In this document: piece by piece, positions 24,913-36,500 of the stretch | Layout of the letters: every line of letters starts with the position of its first letter | Position numbering within the stretch: the first letter of the stretch is position 1 | NCBI GenBank assembly: GCA_964019135.1 | Contig: OZ025248.1 | Span: 47,733,670-47,797,669, forward strand | Direction of reading: 5' to 3' | Length of the DNA stretch: 64,000 nucleotides | Source: Arenicola marina | Taxonomy: Eukaryota; Annelida; Polychaeta; Arenicolidae | Position numbers and translations under genes: made by a program | The notes under the pieces: model-generated | The model's database searches: none | What the model saw: only the letters and a program-made list of their open reading frames with translations | Told to the model about the DNA's origin: nothing

Positions 24913-26300
24913 TTTAACTAAGAATGATTAAAGGAGACGCGACAAAATTCCCGTGGGCCTATTCGATGATTTCGACGTTCCTGCGTGTTCCGACCGCTCG
25001 CGATGTTGCTAGACAGCTGAATCTATGCGCGAAACACACTGCGCAGTCGTTTAGCCGAACTCAGTGATGCTCAGTCGCCGAACTTCAGTCCGAACTTGGG
25101 AACTTGCAGAATCGCATGGGTGCATTCGATTCATGCGCTGCGGCGTGACGTCACAATGACCTTGTGCTTGCGTAAATAAAAGTGCGCGTCCCGCCAGCGT
25201 CCAAAGTGCCGTACAATAGGTCTATATATACAGTTCTCACGCTCGGGCCGCGAGACTTCAGTTTTGGGGACAAACAAACACATGTGCTCCATGTTGAAGA
25301 ATAGCCGGCAGCTATAAGTCAATTTCTTTCCAGGTTTATTCTACAGACTATATGATCTCGAGTACCATTTCACTAATTTAAAACACTATGGGAGATGTAC
25401 GTTAAAATATCTGGAGGCGATGAAGCGCAGAACTTTGGGAATATACAAGGAAAAATCGGTCTTCACAACACTCGAATACTAAAAATAACGTTCTAAATTT
25501 AGCCCTGCACCCGGGCATTTCGCAAGTTCAGCAAACAGCGAGTGACGTCACCGAGTTTCGCGTGCCTCCGCAGTAACAAAACTGCTGAGAGCAAGTGATC
25601 GACTTAACCATTCCGCTGTCATTATGTGCAGTGCATGGAGTATACGTAACAACACACGGGTGCGTCATTAAATCACATGGTAAAGATAAAGTAAGACTAT
25701 TTGGATGCTTTCGTATCAAGACCAAGTCTTTTAATTTTTGTATGTTTTTTCGGTTTGAAGCGTTGCACCGGGGAGAATCCGTGTGACGTCATAAGGCCTC
25801 GTTTTCGTAGGACATGCGAAAAAACGTTAGTTTCTCAGTCGTATTGTCCAGTCGTAACAAATATTCGTCATTGTGATGGCGCAAACGAATAACCAATGTC
25901 ATCTATCCGTTTTGTAAAGCTATATTTCTTAAATATTCTTAATCATAGCGCTAGGCCTTCCGCAATGGACCCACCCCTCGGCGCCTGGCTTTTGCACAGG
26001 TGGCCTGGTTCCCAGTCTCTCTCTTTGCGTAACATACACGTCACTCCTACGTCACAGACAGTCAGGTTACCATGCAGTGTGCGCAGAGATTCTAAACTCG
26101 TTCCGAACACGTGCTTCGTCTGTTTGTCCCCAAAATGAGTAATACGGAAGTCTAAGCGAACGAGACTATATAGCCCTATTTTCGCGGGTTCTATCACATA
26201 TATATGCATTTCCTGCCATGGAAACCCCGTACAGAGGGCGTAGCTAACCGTACACACGTGCGTACACATTGGGCTGCTCAGGCATGTAATTTGATACAAG
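24913..26300. promoter_or_regulatory. CpG-rich upstream region of MYCBP with three CRE octamers
   Basis: The sequence upstream of MYCBP exon 1 is richer in CpG than its surroundings. It carries exact TGACGTCA sites at 25146-25153, 25543-25550 and 25784-25791. No other coding exon is recognised. Calling it the MYCBP promoter is inference from position. A 5' UTR exon of ATM in the opposite direction is also possible. Confidence 0.4.
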
Positions 26301-28116
26301 TGTTTTCATCTCGGAACCTTTTACAAATATGCATGAGGTGCATCATTTCGTCTCACGTGAGACTTAAATGTACGCAAGACACGTCCTTTACGATTTTGTG
26401 CATTGATGTTCCTGTCAATAGAATATTGCCTCGCCCACATTCGGCTCGCACGCATTTTATTCGGAGAAGCGGGTTTCCGATCTCCGCAATTGGCATCGAG
26501 GCATTCTTGTTGATATAGCTTCGCGATAATTTTTTAGGGGTTGTTATCAAGTGCCGCAAATTGAACTGTAGATGTACCGTATCATATTTTAATACGCTAT
26601 TAAACTGTGTTTAATAGCAGGATACGCGGCACGGCAGGCGTAAAGCATTTTTTTACTTCCGATGAAGTCACAGAAATTTGCAGTTTTAGATTTCTTGCGT
26701 TGCAACGAGTATAGGAGTCGCCCGAAATATATTTTACCCAGCCTCTGTGCTCATAACATAGGTTCATGCAAGCTCCCCGCACGGTGGCGCTACGCAAACT
26801 AGCTTTTACATAATGGAGCCTTAGCGGAGTGAGTCGAAGGCAGAGAGTGAGGGTCATGCTCATAACAAACTGTGTAAAAAAGGCGGGTCCGACTGCAGGG
26901 GTACAGAATTCTCAACGCCCCGCGATATTCACGCTACAAAAGAACCACAGAAAAAGTGTTACATTCTCTGAGAATGCCAGTCAATGAGTCTTAGAAGTCA
27001 TGCGGAAAATTTCATGCAACACTTTTCTCTTCATTTGAGCCCAATTTAAAATTTTAAATCGCCATAAAAATGTGTTAAAGTTGCTCATGCAGCAATTTTT
27101 TACTTAAATTATGGTTTTCAAAATATTTTGGAAACACACTTAGAACACATTGTCTGGCTGTATCAATGTAATCTTCCTGAGAAATATATCTGTCATCGCA
27201 TGATGAAAGGTATAAAACTGCCGCAATGTCCATATTTTGATGACGTAGTACACAAGAAAGCCACACTTTTTCACATGGGATGCACTCATTTTGCCCCCAA
27301 AAGGCTTAACAACATATTTGGGTGTCTATTGCATACAATACGTGTACTTCTATCTGCTAAAAATATAAATACGTCACTTCCAATCAAAATAGTTTTTACT
27401 TTTTTCAAGAAAAATATTGCTGGATGAGTAACTTTAAATAGAGATTTTAACGTGACACTTCCACTTTAATGTACCTCAAGGTCTCAGCCAGCGATATGGC
27501 AGAGTCTTGTAAAAGCCGGATTGCCCTTGCGGAAAACGAACAATGTAGGGGCATATATGCACCTACTAAATCACAGAAACGCACCTAGCGTCTATTGCGC
27601 GCAGAGGCTACATATAAGTGTTCTCGTGAGGTCTCGATCAGATCGTGTACTTAGTGACTCAGTCTCGGGAGACCACTCCGTTGGGTCTCGGTTCCAGCTA
27701 GTGCTGAATCATTCAGTCCAAGGTGACTTGTCCCCACAGAGTGATTCAGCACTAGGTTCCAGCGTGTATTTTCCAGGGCTAATTTTCAAAAAGAATAGAA
27801 GAATTTGGAAATTATGAATTATCTAGAGGCACACTGGGGCTACATATATCGCATTTTTGTATAGATCAATCTTTTATCCATCAAATTTTTCCAAACAAGC
27901 AAAAAGATTTCTCATCGTATCTGTGTTAGCTAGACATTTCACGGAGCACCAACGTGCGAACCGGGCGCCGTTTTTTTTTTTTTTTTTTTTTTTGGTGCTG
28001 GTTCCCATGCAATGGCTGGTATATATATGTGGCCAAGTACAGGCCATCAGCGCAGCAATACTGTCCTCACTAAGGGGCGCTGGAGGTTGTGGCCATCGAC
28101 CAGGAGGACTGTCGCA

Positions 28117-28990
28117 CTACACCACGTGACACTCAGCCACTCTGGGGTCAGCTGACTGCCTGTCGCCCTCTTCCATCCAGAGAACAGACTCTTCTCGGAG
28201 GTCCATGAAGCTTATCGACGGCCGTTCTCGTACTAACTGCTTGAGACGCCGTCTCAACTGCGAGTCAAGCACTTCCTCTGCGAATTGGTCACGTGAACGT
28301 GTGTTAGGGCCCAAAACGTCATAGGGATGAAAACGTCAGACCACGGGGTCTGAGCCATCTAGGAGCAAATATACAGTTTCACATTATGCCTCGATCGCAG
28401 TGTCTGTTGATGGGGGCTATGAACATATGAGGCAGTAACTCTTCAGTTTCAGATATATTTAAGTGCTTTCATAAACGATGAAATATGGGTATCGCTCCCC
28501 CCCCCCCCACCCCTCTCTCCGGGTCCATCCCTTGGAACCTTCTATTCCAAGAAACCTTAGATTTCCTTATTTGCCTGCGCCTTAATTCGCAAATTTCGGC
28601 CTCCAAGAGGTCTCTAATTGTTAATCAAGCAATCCTTTAGCCCCGAGTGGCCCGCCCTGTCTCTTTCAGAAACGCCATGCAGGGTTGTGTGAGCGATAAC
28701 CGGGATGGTTAAAATTAAAGTTTAAACTGTATATTTCATTCTACCAAGGTATGACGTTTTGGTCACTATGACGTTTTGGGTTCTAACAAACGTGAACGTC
28801 TTTGGCCTTGACCTTCTCTGCTAGCGATGACAAGGCGTACGAGTACGCGCGCAGAGACTCTGTCGGACTCTGCCTGAAGTCGATCATAGAACGTCCTCGG
28901 CAGCTGTGACAAGGAACGCACTTCGCCGAACACACTGCGCAGGGTGTGAAACACGTCGCTGGCCTCCCGCGGACGAGGTCCTAACAACAC
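28117..28990 (-). mobile_element. Fossil of an LTR retroelement, gag-like part (Ty3/gypsy-type)
   Basis: Two stretches on the minus strand, at about 28766-28990 and 28117-28314, read like successive parts of a retroelement Gag: a helical capsid-like part with VFGEVRSLSQLPRTFYDRLQ and a later part with LRRRLKQLVRERPSISFMDL. The copy is broken and incomplete; no protease, polymerase or long terminal repeats are recognised nearby. It is an old fragment and the family assignment is tentative. Confidence 0.45.
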
Positions 28991-29139
28991 CTCCTGTGGT
29001 GGAGTGCACCGACCGGTCGCAGATTTACGCCGGCGTAGTGGTCCATGAAATATATATGTGGGGAATTCCCCCTTGTTTCGATGGCGGATTTTGAAAAGTG
29101 ACGTTTTTTACAGCTCACAGCTAAATGTAAATTCAAGTA

Positions 29140-29510
29140 TAGGACCCCCCGTCTCTCCTCACCCACACCCAGGACAACCACCCGCACCCCTTCACACAGT
29201 CCGAACGGACCCCCTTCCCCTTACATACAACGAGCACGCACTCCCCTCACGCACCCCTAAGACAATCACCCCCTCCCCGTTCACACCCCTTCGCAGACCC
29301 GCGCCCCCACCCCTCTAACATGCACCCAGGACGCAATCCCCACTATCCCCCTCGTGCGCGCCATGAAATGCCCCCACCCCACCCCTCCGCTCCCGCCCCG
29401 CCCTCCCATACAACCAGTGCGCCCTTCTCTCAAGCAACTTTAGGTTAACTGCTCCCTCCCCTTCACACTCAGCCCGAACGGACCCCCCTGCCGTGGCAGA
29501 CAATGTCAAG
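29140..29510. repeat. C-rich, diverged tandem low-complexity tract
   Basis: This pyrimidine-rich stretch has recurring words such as CGAACGGACCCCC (near 29203 and 29473) and GGAYGCAATCCCC (29328 and 29569). It looks like a decayed tandem repeat rather than random C-richness. There is no gene. Confidence 0.55.
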
Positions 29511-29589
29511 AAATCTATTAAAACCCGGGACAGACCCCCCCCCCCTCACGGTACACCAAGGATGCAATCCCCTCTTTCCCCGGATCTAG

Positions 29590-29790
29590 GAATTTGGCAA
29601 GGGGTGGGAGGGTGCTCTCTGAAAAAATTGCGACCGGGGGCGGGGCGCGTGCTCTCTGGCTAACACTTGCGACCGGGGGGCGGGGGATGGTGCTCTCTTT
29701 TCGCCAAGGCGGGGGTTGCTCTCTGAAAAACTTGCGACCGGGGGGGGGGGGGTGCTCTCTGGCTAAAACTTGCAACCCCCCTAACCCCCC
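29590..29790. repeat. ~40-bp tandem repeat with long G runs
   Basis: About five units of GGTGCTCTCTG, then AAAAACTTGCGACC or GCTAAAACTTGCGACC, each end in a run of 5 to 13 G. The G runs could form G-quadruplexes on the plus strand. Confidence 0.75.
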
Positions 29791-31745
29791 CCCCCCCTGC
29801 ATCCGCCCCTGGGGCTTGACGGCCTAATATCCCAGTTTAATAAAACATTCTGGCATCCACGAGCCTCGACGTACATTACCAAATAGGTCTTTGAATCGGG
29901 GCAGTTGACCACCTCCCAAAAGAGCGGTATTACCATTATTTAAAAAACGGATATGTATCTATATTTTAACAAATGGAGACCCATTTTTTACTCATAGATC
30001 TAGATTATAAACTTATAACCAAAATGTTGGTATTTGTGTTTATTCACTCGAAAGTCAACAACGGATACATGACGAAAGCGCTCTGTACGTAAAAAATTCT
30101 TTAATAAATTACTTCAGGGCCAGAACTGCACTAATTGAAAGTCGTTTACGCTTTGCTTGGAATGCTAACATAGAACGTACGCGAGCTGCCAATACGTACT
30201 GTATTGCCATGTAGAAGTCCCTTTCACATACACTGGTTATATCCTTTGTGGGTCGCGAAATGGAGAGAAACGGCGAAGGAATAGGGGAAAGATGGTGGTA
30301 AAGGGTGGGAACACATGTCCCATAATTTAAATGCGACTTTTACTGGTGTGATGCGCACGAGTATACGAGTAAATTATATTTGGTGACACGCCACGTATGG
30401 TCATCAATCTAAGTAAGCCTATTTACCATATTCAAATAGTAGATCTAACTATATCGTTTCCAAGTCCAGCATAGCAATTTAGCCTAGGAAACTCGACAGT
30501 GGCTCCAACTACCGGTGTGCACTGTGGTCGAAGGCAATCAAGAGAGTGGACTCAACTAGCGGCGTGCAATGAGTCTTTCAATGAATCCAGCCCAGAGCTG
30601 TCCACATATATGACACTGGCAATAAGCGGTTTCGGCTTAATTCCCGGGCCACTAAAAGATTACCCCTTGTTATAATAAGTACCTAGTGATCGAAGCAAAT
30701 AAGTCTACAATTTTTAATTCATATATAATAACAGGGTGGCTAGAACTGGTTGGGGTCGAGTTGGCGCTCGTTGAGTTGTTTGGGCTCAACAACGTCACAT
30801 GGGGCTAGGGTTGAGTTAGCTTGTAATGGGTCGAGCTGACTAGATACCGCGCAAAATACGGCGCCCTAAACTAAATTCCGCAATTGAGAATTACTGGTGG
30901 GTAACCTATAGTTCGGCGTATATTTGCCGAACTTGTCATTATTAGGCGCCGTGGCCCGTGCATTGATGGTGTGTACATTTGTGCAACTTTTGTAAATAAA
31001 CTAACTGACACGATTTGGCAGTTGCTGAAACTGAATTATGAATTGCGTTGCAGTCTGTTTTGTGTGATGTATTGCTGGTTATGGGTAATAGATTGATAAC
31101 AAAAAAGTTTATCGAGACGAATTGCTTCGCTTTGATTATCGCCCATTGATTTTTTTTTTTTTTAGCCTGTTTTTTAACCCTACGGCTTCCCCTTGGCTTG
31201 GACTTAGCCCTCCTGGCTAGCCTAGGCCCTAGGCCTAGCCCTGACATCAAAACCACCACTAAAGGTGAAGGTTTTAAGTAGCACATCACTTTTCGTCCCT
31301 TTTGAAAGCCTATATAAACCATGTCTAATTGACTAGCCTGTTCTATTGTAAATAAGTCTGTGTTGCTAAAGTGAAACTGCTCTGAGTATCCATCAAAGAA
31401 ATATAGTCTATATAGATCTGTCAGTTCTTACGGCCTTTGACAACAAACAGTGTGGAAGTGCCAAGTTAAACGCAATTACGGGCAATAGTTAACAATGGTG
31501 GGTACATGTCAGAATATCAAGTCAGCGGCTTCAGCAAGGCAGAACTGTAAAGTATATATATACCAATACCAGCAGCAATACCAGCAAATCTCACATTGAA
31601 GGTTTGATTTATACACTAATGCGACTTTTATACAGCTCAAGTTTAAATATTTCTCAAAATTGGCAAGTGTGATTTATATACAGAAAATTACGGTATATCT
31701 TAAATTATTAGTTATTAAGATAGGTTTCAAGCTAATATCTATCAA

Positions 31746-32702
31746 TATATAAGGCAAAGTGGGCTCATCTCGACCCCTTAAGACAAAAAAACATCTTTTA
31801 TTTAATAATATGAAATGAGCTTATTTTTTGTTCCAACAGTAAACCATGGTATTAAAAAAATATGATTTTATAGAGAAAACATAAAACCTAGGCAGATTGT
31901 GGGGAGTGCTCATTTTCTGAAAGTCAGTGAGGGCTATGGTCGAACGTCGACCCCCCTGGTCTTAACCTCAAACCCCTGGGATAGGTGGGTGATTTAATCT
32001 GCATATCCTGATTGTTAGTGTGTGAAAGCAACAATATTAATTCACATAACTATGCCTCTTATGCCCAACAATAGATAAAGCAATCCCTTGAAACTATATT
32101 TATTAGTCTTATTACACAGGTAATCATAACGCAAAGTTAGAATACTTCATGGGCCATCATGCCAAGGGAATGCCATTGACTAAGCCAAAATAACTCATTT
32201 ATGTTACAATACATTTAAATATTAGTCAACGTCAGAATATGGGGAAGCAGGGCCGGACAGTTATTGTTGCATGTAATTGTGACCATCCGCTGCTAAAACA
32301 TGATATATTTTTATAACATATTGTTAAAAAATGATTTAAATTGTCATGATGTCACACATGTAAACATCGTCTGCTGTCACTCTTTTTTATTTAATAAATT
32401 ATCATTCTCAGTGTTAATCAGGCATACTGCTTGCTTTTGAAACTCATGTATCTTAACTTTTGAGATAAGCTGCAAAAGTATGTATTAATGTAGGGTTGCA
32501 TGACTTATTTAATTCAAATTGGAAAAAAAATCACATATCTATAATCTAGCTTCTCTGTGTCTAGTTACCAGGGGCATCTCTAAGATTGTTATCGAGAAAT
32601 CAAATTGGCGAAAAAATATGGATTGGTGACATCATCAATGAAAATAACACATGGGGGTCGAGCTTACCCAAGGATCGAAATTAGCCCACTTTGCCTTATA
32701 TA
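31746..32702. mobile_element. 957-bp DNA transposon or MITE with inverted ends
   Basis: The left end TATATAAGGCAAAGTGGGCT (31746-31765) is the exact inverse of the right end AGCCCACTTTGCCTTATATA (32683-32702). Further inward both ends carry a TCGACCCC word. A TA or TATA target duplication is plausible. No transposase is recognised in the AT-rich interior. Confidence 0.75.
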
Positions 32703-33568
32703 TACAGCAATTCTGATAGGTACATGTCCTATGTCATTTGTCACACACAAATTTCACATGATGCATTTCATTGAGCTGTGAGGGGACATGATGACGCATT
32801 GTAAATATATAGTGAGCAGACTGTATATGCAATATTTCATTTCAATTAATGTCCCATCATTTTTGGGATGTCCCATAATTTTATTGAGCTTTGGGATGCT
32901 GGGACTCACCGACTGGCATACCTGTATCTCACTGTATATATCAGCAATATTTTCCCCTGTACTCAAGATCAAGTCCATAGTTGCACTATCAATGCTTGCA
33001 AGTTCCTGTTTTGTAATAAATAATTAATATCAGTACTGCCCTTCATATCCATGGATTTGGGACAAAGGATACATGAAATGGCGAACTGGTACTGATAAAG
33101 TGAAGTTACCTTTGGTGACCTCTCACTTATAATTATTATGTAAGCCTAGTTTATCTAATTTTCTGTGATTAATGTAATATTGCAATTGTGTAGCCTAGGA
33201 AATATCAGATTTGGTCAACTATCTGATGAAAGCAATTTCTGCTTGACATGAGTGTATTGATGCATCTGATTTAAAGGTATATCTTATGTATGATTTATAC
33301 ATTTGTTTTATAACCTTTCTGGTTATGTAAAATATGAATCACTTACATGCAGAATTTTTTTTTTATTTGTGGGTCTGATTTGATAATAAATGCATATTAC
33401 CAGTATATATATTTCACCATTCATATCAATATTTTTTACTTGTTTTGACAAAGCTGCACAAAGTACATTGTCTTGAAGTTAATTGTCTTCAATTCTTCTT
33501 TAATAAAGCCTTTCCAAGCTGATAATATTTATATTTGCATGCAGAAAAGACCAAGGGGCAGAAAAGCC

Positions 33569-36500
33569 ATGGATATCATCTCTGAGCTTGTGCATGTTTG
33601 CCGAGCAACAGACACTGATAAGATTACAGAGAGAAAGGTTGTATTATAATCAATGCTTAATCCTTCTTCCTCTGGCTATCTTTGAACTTTGTTAAACCTC
33701 ACTGTTTGTAATATATACGCTATAAATGAATTCGTTAATTTTTCTACATATGGTTTAGTGTAGTGTCATTGTGAGTATGTTGAATGTAGTACTCTTTGTC
33801 TAGGGTATAGTTACCTTCCAGTTGTATGTGAAAAGCTATACCCTTACACTATTTGTATCTGTATGTTTAGTTTTGTTTGTGCTGTAGTAAAACATTATCC
33901 AAGCTTTGATTACCGAGTATCCCATAATACACTCCATGCTTATGTTAGGTCTTTTTTTCTCAATAGAGACAAACAGAGAAGCTGAAACATTTGCTGAACA
34001 AGCAATCACTTATTAGGGCCTTGGACAAGAACACAGACCAGAAAACAGCAACTAACAAGAAGCTATTCGGATGGGATAGCTTGTTTAAAGTGAATAATTC
34101 TGCTGTTTTAATAATATGCAATGGTTCTTTACTTTGATATGATAGCTAAGCCTTTGGGTTGGTTTATACATTTTATTCTCTTATTCTTATTCTACAGGCT
34201 ACTGACCCTGTTTCATTGGCGCATATGTCTTAGAACATTCCGCAATTTGATCAATTTAATAAACGCTAACCATGATTTCTTGAATAATATTTGAGCCCTG
34301 TTGAAACAGAGCTGTTCTCCAACATAGAAGATTCAAAGTTGTTTATGCCAGCTATAATTTGTTGCCATGGCAGATTTATAGAATGTCACAATTAAAACGT
34401 CTGTCTGGCAACGAATTCTGCAATGCATGCTCCATTTTATTCAGGTTGTAAAGAACTTGATATGGAAAGAGGCCGAGACGATACAGAAAGCCAAGGCCAG
34501 TCAATCTGCCTCTATACAGAAAAAGAAGCAGGATATAGGATCCTTCTTTAAGTTTGTAGTGCGACTGGCGGAAAAGAGTGAGTCACGTGGGTCTCCCCAG
34601 AGTAATTAGTTCGAAACCACAAACAATTATATACGACCTGTTCAACTGTATGTTATAATGTAAAAAACGTATGATAATATCGGTACAAGGACTCCTTCAT
34701 GCCTCGAAAACGATGCAATGACATTCCATATCCACAGTGAAATCGGATCATGATATTGACAAGGTAAAAGCTATTTACGTTACCACAACTTTTTCAAATT
34801 ATTATTATTTGATATAATATTATAATTGATTACTCATGGCCTTTCAGGAGGACCTCGACTCAAGGGAAATGATGTGGTGAAGCACATTTTAGAAATAATG
34901 CAAGACTCATTTTGTCAGTCAGCCTTTGGGCAAGATCATACAGCAATTCTCCTCAAGGATATTTTGGGGGTCAGGACTCATTGCTGTGAGCTGGACACCA
35001 AGCAATGGCACGGTAAGTCAGAATGACGTCATCTGTTAGGCCTACTGTGCGTATGACGTCATCCGGCGTTGCTGATGATGATATGACGTCATCATGCGTG
35101 GCTAGTGAGTCCGTATGGCATGATAAGGTAACAGTTCTAACTAAAGTTCAACGGACACATAATTGCAACAACAAACAATATCCGACTCTTGGGGTTGTTT
35201 CACGAACCAAACATCTCCGGTGTACCGGGAGGTTATTATTTAATTGGCCAATTTATGCGAAATGTAGCAAAACTGATTCGCTCATACTGTCGGTAAAAGA
35301 AAAAGGTCGATTTTATTGAAATTATTCCAACGCTTTGGGCCAGTTCAATAAATCTCTCAAAACCATAACACAACTAATGCACCCGGGTGGTGTTCTTTGA
35401 CGTTTCAGAGTTGCTGGTTCTGTACTGTCATCGACTGCTTGATCTGCCCGCCGGGTTTGACAAGGTCATTGTCGTCAGAACGGTCCATGCCATCTTGGAC
35501 AGAGGACGTCAGCAATGCGACTTCAGGGGGGGCAAGATCTTCCCTCTACTGCAAGATTTCTTTGCAAACATCAAGTAAGACAGTGGAGTATGGCCGAAGA
35601 GTCATTCGTCTGAACAACCTATTTTCATGGTATTTGTATTTTTTTAAGGATTGTGCATTGTTATTTGAATGTTCTTGAGAATGGATATGTGTTTTAAGTG
35701 AATCTATCAGGCTATCTTTGTATGGCGTTCCAAGTACGACTACATCTTGTTGATGTAGCATTGAAAGGACAAACCGCTCTCGATGTAGTCATTTTCACTC
35801 CGATGGCTCCAACAGTCTACGAACAATGGGGGATGACCACTTCTTTTCATGTCATTTATAGCGTTGAGAGCATATTTTTGTGCACCAACATTCGTAGCAT
35901 ACCGTGCGCTGTGCGTGTTATCAGTCCCCACCGGTCAGGATTTCCTGTTGTATCTAGGAACGCTTATTATAGGGAGATAAAATAGCCCATGATATATCCT
36001 TTTTAATGTTACATTTTTGCCATTGATATTTTTTTCAGATCAGAGAAGAGTGTTCCAGTATTAGAACACATCGTCTCTGTTACACATATTGTCTGTGAAA
36101 TCTTTGCCGTCGATTGTCGAATGCAGATCTGTGAACTGGGCGAAAAGATCTTTATTCCATTGCTCTACCTTTGGAACAATAGACCCACGGATAAAATGAA
36201 GGTAAAGTCATGTCAAGGACAAATATTTGTACAGTTAAAGATGGGTCTGATTAATCCGTAATACTAATAGGGTTAATAGAATGTGCTTAGTTCATGTACA
36301 GGGGCCGTATTCATACGCACGAAAAGGACAATTTCCTCTTAGTGTCACCAGGTCGTTGGCGTGGTGTTCAGGATCAAGTTATCATACGCAATATAATTTT
36401 AGCACGTTCCTAATTCAGCAACTCCACCTTTTGGGTGACTACTTACGTATTTTGAACCCGGTAATCGCTGGACTAATGTTCCACTTAGCGCTAAGTCTAT

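Larger units (their letters stand above)
24913..33544. other. Gap between MYCBP and the first coding exon of ATM
   Basis: No protein gene is supported here. ATM's first coding exon is preceded by a splice acceptor, so at least one non-coding ATM exon should lie in this gap, but it cannot be placed. Contents: the CpG-rich MYCBP upstream region; a 14-bp hairpin at 27698-27755; a run of 23 T at 27971-27993; an LTR-element fossil at 28117-28990; C-rich sequence at 28497-28525 and 29140-29500; a G-run tandem repeat at 29590-29790; an inverted-repeat DNA element at 31746-32702. The stretches 26550-27640 and 29830-31740 show nothing definite. Confidence 0.6.

Noticed and set aside
28117-28314. Frame with FAEEVLDSQLRRRLKQLV considered as a host gene
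   Set aside because: The helical pattern and the neighbouring stretch fit a retroelement Gag fossil better than any host protein I know.
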